A DNA stretch of 9,442 nt from Melioribacteraceae bacterium (GTDB lineage: Bacteria; Bacteroidota; Ignavibacteria; Ignavibacteriales; Melioribacteraceae): positions 1 to 9,442 of the forward strand of contig JAQICK010000077.1 of assembly GCA_027858595.1 (NCBI GenBank), in the 5' to 3' direction. A program made the translations under genes and the position numbers. This document shows, piece by piece, positions 1 through 6,909 of the stretch. How positions within the stretch are numbered: the first letter of the stretch is position 1; each line of letters begins with the position of its first letter. Under the pieces are notes generated by a model. It saw nothing but the letters and a program-made list of their open reading frames with translations, was not told the DNA's origin and did not search any database.

Positions 1-223
1 AATTTAATTTGAGTAAACATTCTTAACTGAGGTGCAACTACATTAAAACTTAGTAGAGATTTTTGTTGTAATTCAACACGGATGAGGTTTTGAACAGGGA
101 CAGTTGTTCAGTTTGCCTCCTCTTACTGTCTAACTTTTTCTTATAGTAAACTATATAAACTCTCACGAGGTCTAGGATTTTTCTATAAAATTATTATTTC
201 ACAACTTAATAGAGTTCTACCTT
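1..223. other. Left-edge non-coding stretch, no gene recognised
   Basis: No frame on either strand stays open convincingly and no RNA gene is recognisable. Weak inverted repeats are present: TGAACA (91-96) with TGTTCA (105-110), GACAGT (99-104) with ACTGTC (125-130), and TATAG (142-146) with CTATA (151-155). None is followed by a T-run that would make it a convincing terminator for the reverse-strand gene ending at 224. A truncated feature could continue beyond the left edge. Confidence 0.4.
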
Positions 224-733
224 TTAGCGATAATATCCAGTTCCGACAACCCAACCAAATGGTTTAAAAGATAAGACGTATGATCTCTTTGGTTCAGCTT
301 TGGTCTTCCCTTTTTTAGTGAACCAGTATTCGACATATCCTCCCCCAATTTTCGCTTTTGCCAATAAATCTTTTATATAAAAGTTCCCATGTTCATCTTT
401 TGCCTCAAGGCGATTCTTTCCTTCTACATCTACTCTACCATACAGCACTACATTTACGCCATCCTCTGTATCAGCCCAGAAATATCCATCTTTTCCATAT
501 TTAAGTTCTCGCAAAATATCGGCTCCAAGTTTTTTTGCGTCTTCAAAAGACATTTCACCTGCGGTGTGCTTTTCTAATATTACTTGTAGCATACTAACAG
601 CTGTTTCTACTTCGCTTTTAATCAGTAAATCTTGAGAAGAATTTTCTATTTTTTCACCTTGTGCTACAATTGGTATTGTGAAAAAAGCCAAATTCAATAG
701 AAGAACAAAAGCGATTACAAATTGATTTTTCAT
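224..733 (-). CDS. Secreted stand-alone single-Cache (sCache_2-like) domain protein
   Basis: This 169-residue protein is predicted to be exported and to bind a small ligand in the periplasm. Residues 1-25 form a signal peptide (Lys-3, hydrophobic core, likely cleavage near VAQ/G). The rest matches one Cache domain: a long amphipathic helix (about 37-77), then the typical YGKDGYFWADTEDG segment (79-92), EGKN (104-107), GGGYVEYWF (130-138) and KPFGWVVGTGYY (157-168). In the family this domain normally senses ligands at the front of chemoreceptors and histidine kinases. Here there is no second membrane segment and no signalling domain, so it may present a ligand to a partner, or be a scavenged sensor domain. 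The start is supported by GGAG five bases upstream. It stops right after the VGTGYY strand, slightly earlier than many relatives. It probably forms its own transcript, as the next gene lies 492 bp upstream. Confidence 0.8.
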   Translation of the reverse strand: MKNQFVIAFVLLLNLAFFTIPIVAQGEKIENSSQDLLIKSEVETAVSMLQVILEKHTAGEMSFEDAKKLGADILRELKYGKDGYFWADTEDGVNVVLYGRVDVEGKNRLEAKDEHGNFYIKDLLAKAKIGGGYVEYWFTKKGKTKAEPKRSYVLSFKPFGWVVGTGYYR

Positions 734-1225
734 ATTTACTCCATTTTTGCTAGTGTTTATATTAGTGACTTACTAAGCTTTCTTCTAGTTTCAACCTTTT
801 ACTAAACCTTCTAATTTATTCTAATAATTTTATAGCTAAAGAGAAATGCTGTTAATTACAAATATCATAGTATCAATTCTCAATAAAATTATTTTCATTC
901 ACTTTCAAATAATTATTTAGGTTTATGATTACTGTGCATAGCATCTTTATCTCCATTTTGTAGTCCTTTGCTTTAAAATGAATTCTCATACCTTCAGAAA
1001 CAAATAACTAACGACAACGAGGCATATGATAACCATACTGGTTTCCATTCATCACTACAAATCTGATGCTTGTAGCACTTTTTTGTTCGCTTGTTCTTCA
1101 TACTTTGTCCTGAAATTAGTTGACTTTTATTCCCTTTTCGAGTCAAACTTTTTCAAGACGCTACAATTCTTTCTGCCTTATCACGTGGAATAATTTCACT
1201 AAGAAGAATTTTAGAAAAATACTTT
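734..1225. other. Intergenic region, 492 bp, no supported gene
   Basis: The part next to 733 must carry the leader and promoter of the Cache gene, but I could not place -35/-10 or TAnnTTTG elements with confidence. The part from about 990 to 1225 holds weak coding-like traces. On the reverse strand there is a 35-codon ORF starting MKNKRTKKCY (994-1101). In the same frame upstream, after a stop and a non-ATG stretch, lies a frame ending in SEIIPRDKAERIVAS (stop at 1153-1155). On the forward strand there is a 55-codon ORF (1026-1193). None has a family I recognise. A 6-bp inverted repeat, TTGACT (1120-1125) and AGTCAA (1141-1146), is also present. A decayed gene is possible but unproven. Confidence 0.4.
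739..742 (-). promoter_or_regulatory. Ribosome binding site of the Cache-domain gene
   Basis: The reverse strand reads GGAG-TAAAT-ATG, a Shine-Dalgarno core with 5-nt spacing. It fixes the start at 733. This contrasts with the symporter, phosphatase and kinase genes in the window, which have no clear site. Confidence 0.6.
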
Positions 1226-1699
1226 TTATTGATTTGGGACAGAATAGTGCAATTGAACAATAACCCAATTCCCATTTCGCTTCTCTAAAACTCCAGTCGT
1301 TCTTAGTCCTTCCATTTTATCAGTTTTACCCTCAAATGTTATATCCCAATCAATGAGTTCTGAAAACCATGCTACCATACCTGAATCATGAACTTTTATA
1401 ACTTGATTTTTAACTGAAAGTTTTGAAGATTCTGTACCAGCGAATTGTTTTTCAAGTAAGTCTTTTAAGGCATTCCAGCCTACAATGTACTCTCCTCCGT
1501 CAGTCCCTATAATAATCATGTCTGAATCGTGGGCATAAATTTTGGATGTTAATTCCATGTCTTTCGTTTCTGAAGATTTAATAAGTTGGTCGAGTACAAC
1601 TTTTACTTTTGTCTCTTCAACATTAATATCAACATTTGGTGCACAACCACTAATTGCCATAAAGAATACTCCTATTAATAATGCAATAATCTTTTTCAT
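1226..1699 (-). CDS. SnoaL/NTF2-like (DUF4440-type) domain lipoprotein
   Basis: This 157-residue protein starts with a lipoprotein signal: MKKII, a hydrophobic core, and the lipobox I-S-G-C with Cys19 as lipidation site, followed by Ala-Pro. Residue +2 is not Asp, so outer-membrane sorting is possible. Residues about 31-155 match the SnoaL_3/DUF4440 cone fold: a first helix (VLDQLIKSSETKDMELTSKIY), the ADDA-like turn HDSDMIIIGTDGGEYIVGW (57-75), a central V-H-D-S-G-M-V-A-W strand (103-111), then LRTTGVLEKRNGNWVIVQLHYS (132-153), which is a good fit to the family's closing strands. In this superfamily the cavity may hold a substrate or simply serve as a binding scaffold; no catalytic residues can be assigned here. 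The start is fixed by a perfect GGAGG five bases upstream. It is divergent from the symporter gene at 2132, with 432 bp between. Confidence 0.8.
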   Translation of the reverse strand: MKKIIALLIGVFFMAISGCAPNVDINVEETKVKVVLDQLIKSSETKDMELTSKIYAHDSDMIIIGTDGGEYIVGWNALKDLLEKQFAGTESSKLSVKNQVIKVHDSGMVAWFSELIDWDITFEGKTDKMEGLRTTGVLEKRNGNWVIVQLHYSVPNQ

Positions 1700-1704
1700 A
1701 ATAA

Positions 1705-1709
1705 CCTCC
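1705..1709 (-). promoter_or_regulatory. Strong ribosome binding site of the SnoaL-like lipoprotein gene
   Basis: The reverse strand reads GGAGG-TTATT-ATG, a consensus Shine-Dalgarno site with 5-nt spacing that decides the start at 1699. Confidence 0.75.
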
Positions 1710-2020
1710 GATAATTAAAATAAAATGTAATTATTTATTGTAAATAAGTTTAGAAGAAATGTGTTGAGAATAGTTTGCTAAATTTATTTCAAAATTTCTT
1801 CTATCTATATAAAAAGAATTATTTGGGGAGAGTATAGGATGTAATTTGTATATAATATTTAACTAGCTCTTTATTGCCATTTGCTTTTGCTGTGCATAAA
1901 ATATTTGTACGAAAATAGACATTTATTATCCTATTTACAAATTGGAAGTGCAACTTAAACTTGGCTGTTATAACTATTTAGAAATTTTTCCAAATTTGAA
2001 GCTTTTGCTTGGATAATTGT

Positions 2021-2052
2021 TTTGCTTAAACAAATATGGTTTAGTAGTTTTG
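2021..2052 (+). promoter_or_regulatory. Candidate Bacteroidota-type promoter for the symporter-phosphatase pair
   Basis: TTTG at 2021-2024 is followed after 20 nt by TAGTTTTG at 2045-2052, which fits the Bacteroidota -33 TTTG / -7 TAnnTTTG pattern. Transcription would begin near 2058-2060, giving a leader of about 70 nt. The -33 box sits inside a near-palindrome, TTTGCTTAAACAAA (2021-2034, one mismatched pair), a possible operator. Such short motifs arise by chance in AT-rich DNA. Confidence 0.35.
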
Positions 2053-2131
2053 TTTAATATTTGTGATGTACAAGAACTTGAATAAGTAGCAAGGTTTATC
2101 AAGTAAGCAAAAAAAATATGAGAATAGTTTT

Positions 2132-4012
2132 ATGGGTCAACTTCAGTTTTTAGATATAGCGGTAATTATAGTTTTTTTCTCTGTTATATTTGCTATTGCT
2201 GCTTATTATTCCAAAAAAGCAGGTAAAAATACGGATGAGTTTTTCTTATCGGGCAGAAATTTGCCTTGGTATATTGCTGGAACTGCAATGGTAGCTACAA
2301 CATTTGCTGCCGATACTCCGCTAGCAATAACTGAAATTATTGCTAAAAACGGAGTTGCAGGAAACTGGATGTGGTGGAATCTGGTAATTGGCGGAGTTTT
2401 AACTGTCTTTTTCTTTTCTAGATTATGGAGAAGAGCTGAGATTGTTACTGACGTAGAATTTACTGAGTTTAGGTATTCTGGAAAAGCAGCTGCAGTGCTT
2501 CGTGGTTTTAGAGCTCTTTATCTTGGCATATTAATGAATGCAATTGTAATGGGTTGGGTAAACAAAGCAATGGAAAAAATATTCCGTGTTGTTTTCCCAG
2601 GTTTAGATGCCTTTTTGCTAGTTGTAATTTTGGTAATAATAATCACAATTTATGCTTCAGCTTCTGGGCTTTTGGGAACCTCTAGAACAGATAGTTTTCA
2701 ATTTGTATTTGCCATGGTTGGTTGTATAATACTTGCAGTAATTGTTGTTCAATTACCAGAAGTTGGCGGAATTACTGGAATGCAAGCTCAACTTTCGCCA
2801 TATGTCTTCGATTTTCTACCACGAATTGGTGATGTTGGGGTTGATGGAATAACAAGCGGAGTTCTGTCTCTATCAATTGGAGCGTTTATTGCACATATAG
2901 GAATTCAGTGGTGGGCAAGTTGGTATCCAGGTGCAGATCCAGGTGGTGGCGGTTATGTTGCTCAAAGAATGATGTCTGCAAAAGATGAAAAACATAGTTT
3001 GTTTGCAACTCTTTGGTTTACAATTGCACATTATGCCTTACGACCTTGGCCTTGGATATTAGTAGCATTAGCAGCATTAGTTCTTTTGCCACGCGAACAA
3101 AGTCCAGAAATATTACTAAATGAAAATCCAGCATTATATCAGCAAGTTGTTGAAGTACATAAAACTCAAACAATAACAGAAGTTTCCCGATCACAAGAAT
3201 TTTTAGATTTTTACAATAGATACGAAAATACCGTTGATCCCGGGGTAATGTATCCAAAACTGATGATTAAATACCTACCAGCTGGTTTACTTGGAATGTT
3301 AATTGCAGTTTTTCTTGCAGCATTTATGTCAACAATTGCCTCGCAACTAAATTGGGGAACCTCGTATATTATCAACGATTTCTACCGCCGCTTTTTAGTT
3401 AAAGAAGGAACTGACAAACATTACGTTTTAGTATCCAGAATATCGATGGTTTTTGTAGTAACCTTTGCATTGCTTGTAACCAAATATGCATTAACTACAA
3501 TCTCTGGAGCTTGGGAGTTTATTCTATCGGCAAGTGCAGGAACTGGAACTGTTTTAATTTTAAGATGGTTCTGGTGGAGAATTAATGCATGGTCAGAAAT
3601 TTCAGCAATGATAACTCCATTTGTTATTCTACCTATTGTAACATATGGGTTTGATATGAAATTTCCATTTACACTCTATCCAATAGTTGCTGGAACATCT
3701 GTAGTTTGGCTCATTGTTACATTTTTAACTAAACCAACAGAAGAGAAAACGCTTCTTAAATTTTACAGAAAAGTTCATCCAGGAGGAATTGGATGGAAAA
3801 ACATTGCTGCAAAATTACCAGATGTAAAGAGTGATACTGGATTTGGTTTAATGTTTATGAATTGGATTCTAGGTGTTGTGTTAGTTTATACATCCCTTTT
3901 TGGAATTGGTAAACTAATTTTTGGTGAATATTTATTAGCCGCATTATTTACTGTTTTAGCTGTAATTTCTGGATTTGTAATCTTTAGAAATTTAGGGAAG
4001 CAAGGATTATAA
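2132..4012 (+). CDS. Sodium:solute symporter family protein (626 aa), substrate unknown
   Basis: This inner-membrane secondary transporter of the SSS/SLC5 family imports an organic solute with Na+. The N-terminus shows the family opening: a first membrane helix, then D-E-F-F-L-S-G-R-N-L-P-W-Y (35-47) and the unwound TM1-type segment GTAMVATTFAADTP (50-63). GGGGYVAQRMMSAKDEKHS (271-289) is the signature around the QR motif. AAFMSTIASQLNWGTSYIINDFYRR (396-420) is the helix whose Ser/Thr residues form the Na2 site in known members. Residues about 321-372 form a long hydrophilic insert between two helices. At 626 residues it is longer than the common 450-550. No Shine-Dalgarno is visible; a nearby ATG at 2118 opens another frame and soon stops. 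The substrate cannot be read from the sequence; relatives often accompany sugar or glycoside genes. The phosphatase gene follows after 8 bp, so the two are probably co-transcribed. Confidence 0.88.
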   Translation: MGQLQFLDIAVIIVFFSVIFAIAAYYSKKAGKNTDEFFLSGRNLPWYIAGTAMVATTFAADTPLAITEIIAKNGVAGNWMWWNLVIGGVLTVFFFSRLWRRAEIVTDVEFTEFRYSGKAAAVLRGFRALYLGILMNAIVMGWVNKAMEKIFRVVFPGLDAFLLVVILVIIITIYASASGLLGTSRTDSFQFVFAMVGCIILAVIVVQLPEVGGITGMQAQLSPYVFDFLPRIGDVGVDGITSGVLSLSIGAFIAHIGIQWWASWYPGADPGGGGYVAQRMMSAKDEKHSLFATLWFTIAHYALRPWPWILVALAALVLLPREQSPEILLNENPALYQQVVEVHKTQTITEVSRSQEFLDFYNRYENTVDPGVMYPKLMIKYLPAGLLGMLIAVFLAAFMSTIASQLNWGTSYIINDFYRRFLVKEGTDKHYVLVSRISMVFVVTFALLVTKYALTTISGAWEFILSASAGTGTVLILRWFWWRINAWSEISAMITPFVILPIVTYGFDMKFPFTLYPIVAGTSVVWLIVTFLTKPTEEKTLLKFYRKVHPGGIGWKNIAAKLPDVKSDTGFGLMFMNWILGVVLVYTSLFGIGKLIFGEYLLAALFTVLAVISGFVIFRNLGKQGL

Positions 4013-4020
4013 TTACATAA

Positions 4021-4839
4021 ATGAAAAAACATATATTAGCAATTCTGTTATTTATTCTTGTAGCACAAAACATTAGTTTTGCTCAAACTAAAATTTCAGA
4101 ACTTAATTTTGGTCAAACATTTATTAGCGACATTGAACATTTTTTTGATATTGGAATTGGTTTAGCAAAATCTCCAGCCTCATTTTCTGCAAATGATTGG
4201 TATACAACTGCTACCGTAAGTGGCGGAACTGTACTACTATTTTCCATCGATAAAAACGCAAGAACTTTTGCTCTATCAAATCAGAATGAACTTAATAACA
4301 ACATATTCAATTTTGATAAATATTACGGAAGTGGCTACACAGCAATTTTTACAGCATCAATTTATGGTTATGGATTATTCACAAATAACAAAAGCGTAAG
4401 AAAATTAGGCTTAGATGCTAGTTCAGCTTTTATATACTCTGTGGCTATTACTGGGGTTTTTAAAGTAATCATTGGACGTAGAAGACCAAACGCAGGCGAG
4501 AGCCAATTATTCTTCAAACCGTTTCAATTGACAAATGATACATATCAATCATTACCAAGTGGACATACAACAGCTGCGTTTGCAGTTTCAACAGTTATGG
4601 GAAACTATATTGAGAACACATACTGGAAAATATTTTGGTATGGCTCTGCAGGAATGGTCGGACTTTCTAGAATTTACCATAATAAGCATTGGACTTCCGA
4701 TGTTTTCTTAGGTGCAGCAATTGGATATTTCGTTGGTGAATTTGTAGTAAATTTTGACAGAAAAGAAAAAGAAGTTCTAGACCTGAAAGTAAATCCTTAT
4801 TTTACCATTGATAGAATTGGAGTAAACTTGAAGTTTTAA
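4021..4839 (+). CDS. Periplasmic PAP2-family phosphatase
   Basis: This 272-residue protein has a signal peptide (residues 1-22, ending S-F-A-Q) and a complete PAP2 acid-phosphatase active site. The three motifs are K148-x6-R155-P156 (KVIIGRRRP), P179-S-G-H182, and S216-R217-x5-H223-x3-D227. In this family the two His residues act as acid/base and nucleophile, and the Lys/Arg residues hold the phosphate. Membrane-associated helices run between the motifs, so likely substrates are lipid phosphates such as undecaprenyl pyrophosphate, phosphatidate or lipid A phosphate; none can be chosen from sequence. The C-terminus (VNPYFTIDRIGVNLKF) is strand-like and ends in Phe, reminiscent of outer-membrane strand ends. 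The start at 4021 gives a proper signal peptide and lies 8 bp after the symporter stop, without a clear ribosome site, which suggests translation coupled to the upstream gene. Confidence 0.88.
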   Translation: MKKHILAILLFILVAQNISFAQTKISELNFGQTFISDIEHFFDIGIGLAKSPASFSANDWYTTATVSGGTVLLFSIDKNARTFALSNQNELNNNIFNFDKYYGSGYTAIFTASIYGYGLFTNNKSVRKLGLDASSAFIYSVAITGVFKVIIGRRRPNAGESQLFFKPFQLTNDTYQSLPSGHTTAAFAVSTVMGNYIENTYWKIFWYGSAGMVGLSRIYHNKHWTSDVFLGAAIGYFVGEFVVNFDRKEKEVLDLKVNPYFTIDRIGVNLKF

Positions 4840-4851
4840 AAAGATTAGAAT

Positions 4852-6237
4852 TTATTTCTTTTTAATAATTCCCAAAGTATGCACAACAACTGCCACAAAC
4901 ATTCCAACAATCATTGGTTCTATTTCTGATAGGAATATATTATTCACAAAATATGGACGAAGAAATAACCAGAGGAGGCTTGAGGATATAGCCAACAAAC
5001 TTTCAATGAGTGCATATTTATTGCTTATCCTAAGTTTCTCTATATAAGCACTAATAATTAGTAACACAACTCCTGGAATAATAACACTTCCAATTGTGTA
5101 CCATATTTCAACAACAGAACTAAATTGATAAGCTAACACAATAGAAATAATTGCTGAAACAACAATTCCAATTCTTGTATATTTTATTAAATTGGAATCA
5201 TTCACTTCCTTTTTGAATTTAAATACAAAATCACGTCCAAAAGTGGTAGCACTTAAAAATAGAAAGCTATTAAGTGTTGATAGTATTGTTGCAAATAATG
5301 CTGCGTAGAATAAACCTTTCAATCCACTTCCTAAAATAGACTCAGCAAGTAATGGAAAAGAAAGAACGGCATTTTCAATATTAGGGATTAAAGCTCGTGC
5401 ATAAAGTCCAGTGGTAGTAGTGAGAAAATCGAATAGCATCCAGAAAAAGACGGAAATAACTATTCCATACTTTGCTACATTTTCGCTCCTTGCAGAGTAA
5501 CATCTTTGATGAAATCCTGGGTCTGCAAAGGTCCAGAGAGCAATTAAAAACCAAACTAGCATAAAGATTGGCGAAGCACCGCCTGAGACAGTTAAATGCG
5601 ATTCAGGCAAATTTAACTCTAGGAATTCAAATCCTCCAAGAGTAGTTGAGGCAACAAACACAATTGCAATAAATCCAATAAACATCACAAAGAACTGAAA
5701 TGCATCCGTAAGAATATTTGCTTTATACCCACCTCTAAACAAATAAACTGAGGAAACAAATACACCAATAAACAAGGATAGTAGAATATCAATTCCAAAA
5801 ATTAAATTGAGAAGGCTTGCAATCATTAGTAAATACGGGGCTGGTGAGACAAGAATAAAAACGAGAAGAGATGAAAGCAATCCAACTTTGCGTCCATAAA
5901 CTTCTTCTAGTTTATCAGGAATTGTAAAGAGCGAAGCTTTTCTAATTTTTCCGGCAAAGAGAAAAGCAAAAAGAATTGCAAAAATATAATATGGTAATCC
6001 CTGAGTAACCCAACTGAGAAGTCCGTAGTGAAATGTAAATTCTCCAACTCCGAGAATGCCACCATACCAAGTTGCAACGTTTGTTAGAACGAAAAGAAAC
6101 AACCCAACATTGCGATTAGAAAGCAAATAACTATCGGCACCACTCCCCTTTTTTAGTTTTGGAATAAATCCAAGAAAGACCACAATTGAAAAAAAGAGAA
6201 ATATAATTATATAATCAAGATTCGAAAATGAGACCAT
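4852..6237 (-). CDS. Sodium:solute symporter family protein, candidate thiamine (or precursor) transporter
   Basis: This 461-residue inner-membrane SSS-family transporter is almost entirely hydrophobic helices. Family marks are D-S-Y-L-L-S-N-R-N-V-G (35-45) after the first helix, the unwound TM1-like TNVATWYGGILGVGE (52-66), F-A-D-P-G-F-H-Q-R-C-Y-S-A-R-S (237-251), and ATILSTLNSFLFLSATTFGRDF (316-337), whose STLNS carries the Na2-type Ser/Thr residues. The start codon lies inside the end of the kinase gene (23-nt overlap), so the two are tightly coupled; GGA sits a few bases before the ATG. Linkage to thiamine pyrophosphokinase and a TonB receptor suggests vitamin B1, HMP or thiazole as substrate. 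From memory, an SSS protein (ThiV) has been predicted as a thiamine-related transporter from riboswitch comparisons, which supports the idea without proving it. The symporter assignment is firm; the substrate is inference. Confidence 0.85.
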   Translation of the reverse strand: MVSFSNLDYIIIFLFFSIVVFLGFIPKLKKGSGADSYLLSNRNVGLFLFVLTNVATWYGGILGVGEFTFHYGLLSWVTQGLPYYIFAILFAFLFAGKIRKASLFTIPDKLEEVYGRKVGLLSSLLVFILVSPAPYLLMIASLLNLIFGIDILLSLFIGVFVSSVYLFRGGYKANILTDAFQFFVMFIGFIAIVFVASTTLGGFEFLELNLPESHLTVSGGASPIFMLVWFLIALWTFADPGFHQRCYSARSENVAKYGIVISVFFWMLFDFLTTTTGLYARALIPNIENAVLSFPLLAESILGSGLKGLFYAALFATILSTLNSFLFLSATTFGRDFVFKFKKEVNDSNLIKYTRIGIVVSAIISIVLAYQFSSVVEIWYTIGSVIIPGVVLLIISAYIEKLRISNKYALIESLLAISSSLLWLFLRPYFVNNIFLSEIEPMIVGMFVAVVVHTLGIIKKK

Positions 6238-6877
6238 TTTTCCGCATCACTTTTAATTCACGAATTACAAAAACAATTCCACCACTAATTTTTAGATTTA
6301 CTTCATCACCCAATGCCACATTGCTTGTGCTCTCTTTTTTGCCAAATAGCAAAGTGGATTTTTGCAACGGATATTTTAGACCTTCTGAAGAAATAATAGT
6401 TTTTTCGTTAAATGCGTATAGTGAAATTGTTTCATTAGAAATAGTTTTTAACTTAACATTTTCAGAATATGGAAAGAGAATTGTTTTACCATGAATTATG
6501 ATAATTTTAATTTTATTGTAATATTTGAGAACAATACCAAGATTACAAATAGAATGATCGAGCCTATTACCAGTTCCACCAAGTAGATACACAGTTTCAA
6601 AATTGTTTTCAATCGCAAATTTTAAAGCTTTTTCAACATCAGTATCATCCTGTCTTTCTACATAAATAGATTCAGATTTATCAATAAAATAATCTTTTAC
6701 TTTGGGTTTTATTGAATCAAAATCTCCAATTATATAATTTGGGATAATGCCTAATTTATAAGCAGTGTTTGCACCACCATCGGCAGCTATGATAGTATCA
6801 ACATTATTGTTTTGAAGATATTTTACGACTCCCCTTTTGGGAGAATCTCCGTTGGCAATTATTATACATGATTTCAT
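6215..6877 (-). CDS. thiN: Thiamine pyrophosphokinase
   Basis: This 220-residue cytosolic enzyme transfers pyrophosphate from ATP to thiamine, giving thiamine diphosphate (TPP). The family motifs are intact: A-A-D-G-G-A-N (31-37), G-D-F-D-S-I (51-56), Q-D-D-T-D-V-E-K-A (76-84), the acidic Mg/ATP region, and G-G-T-G-N-R-L-D-H (100-108). The C-terminal thiamine-binding half shows GLKYPL (166-171) and STSN (183-186), and the fold ends with SGGIVFVIREL (198-208). The last dozen residues (to IFES) are encoded partly in the overlap with the symporter and may be an extra tail. The start codon follows a run of eight A residues with no Shine-Dalgarno. The run directly adjoins an inverted repeat of the inserted element, so the native leader may have been altered. 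A complete kinase beside two uptake genes points to salvage of external thiamine. Confidence 0.93.
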   Translation of the reverse strand: MKSCIIIANGDSPKRGVVKYLQNNNVDTIIAADGGANTAYKLGIIPNYIIGDFDSIKPKVKDYFIDKSESIYVERQDDTDVEKALKFAIENNFETVYLLGGTGNRLDHSICNLGIVLKYYNKIKIIIIHGKTILFPYSENVKLKTISNETISLYAFNEKTIISSEGLKYPLQKSTLLFGKKESTSNVALGDEVNLKISGGIVFVIRELKVMRKNGLIFES

Positions 6878-6884
6878 TTTTTTT

Positions 6885-6908
6885 TAGCCACTAATTCACG
6901 AATTAAAT
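6885..6908 (+). repeat. Inverted repeat, kinase-side end of the GxxExxY unit
   Basis: This repeat starts TAGCCAC and then holds CACTAATT followed directly by CACGAATT, sharing the first CAC, and ends AAAT. It pairs with the reverse complement of 7303-7326 except at repeat positions 8 (T versus G) and 16 (G versus T). Both mismatches fall at the variable base of the octamer CAC(T/G)AATT. Its outer end abuts the A-run in front of the kinase start codon. Confidence 0.85.
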
Positions 6909-6909
6909 T

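Larger units (their letters stand above)
1700..2131. other. Divergent intergenic promoter region, 432 bp
   Basis: This region separates the reverse lipoprotein gene from the forward symporter gene and should contain both promoters. On the forward side, a Bacteroidota-type promoter candidate lies at 2021-2052 (separate entry). No promoter stands out for the reverse gene. The octamer TTTTGCTT occurs twice in direct orientation (2003-2010 and 2020-2027). No open reading frame, RNA gene or riboswitch is recognisable. Confidence 0.5.

Noticed and set aside
142..155. TATAG-TAAA-CTATA hairpin as terminator of the Cache gene
   Set aside because: The stem is only five A/T-rich pairs and no T-run follows on the relevant strand.
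1026..1193. Forward 55-codon ORF rich in Phe and Leu between the Cache and SnoaL genes
   Set aside because: It has no recognisable family, poor start context, and a Phe-rich composition typical of AT-rich noncoding DNA.
1700..2131. Riboswitch or small RNA in the divergent intergenic region
   Set aside because: I found no conserved riboswitch core and no GC-rich stem structure; only short AT-rich repeats are present.
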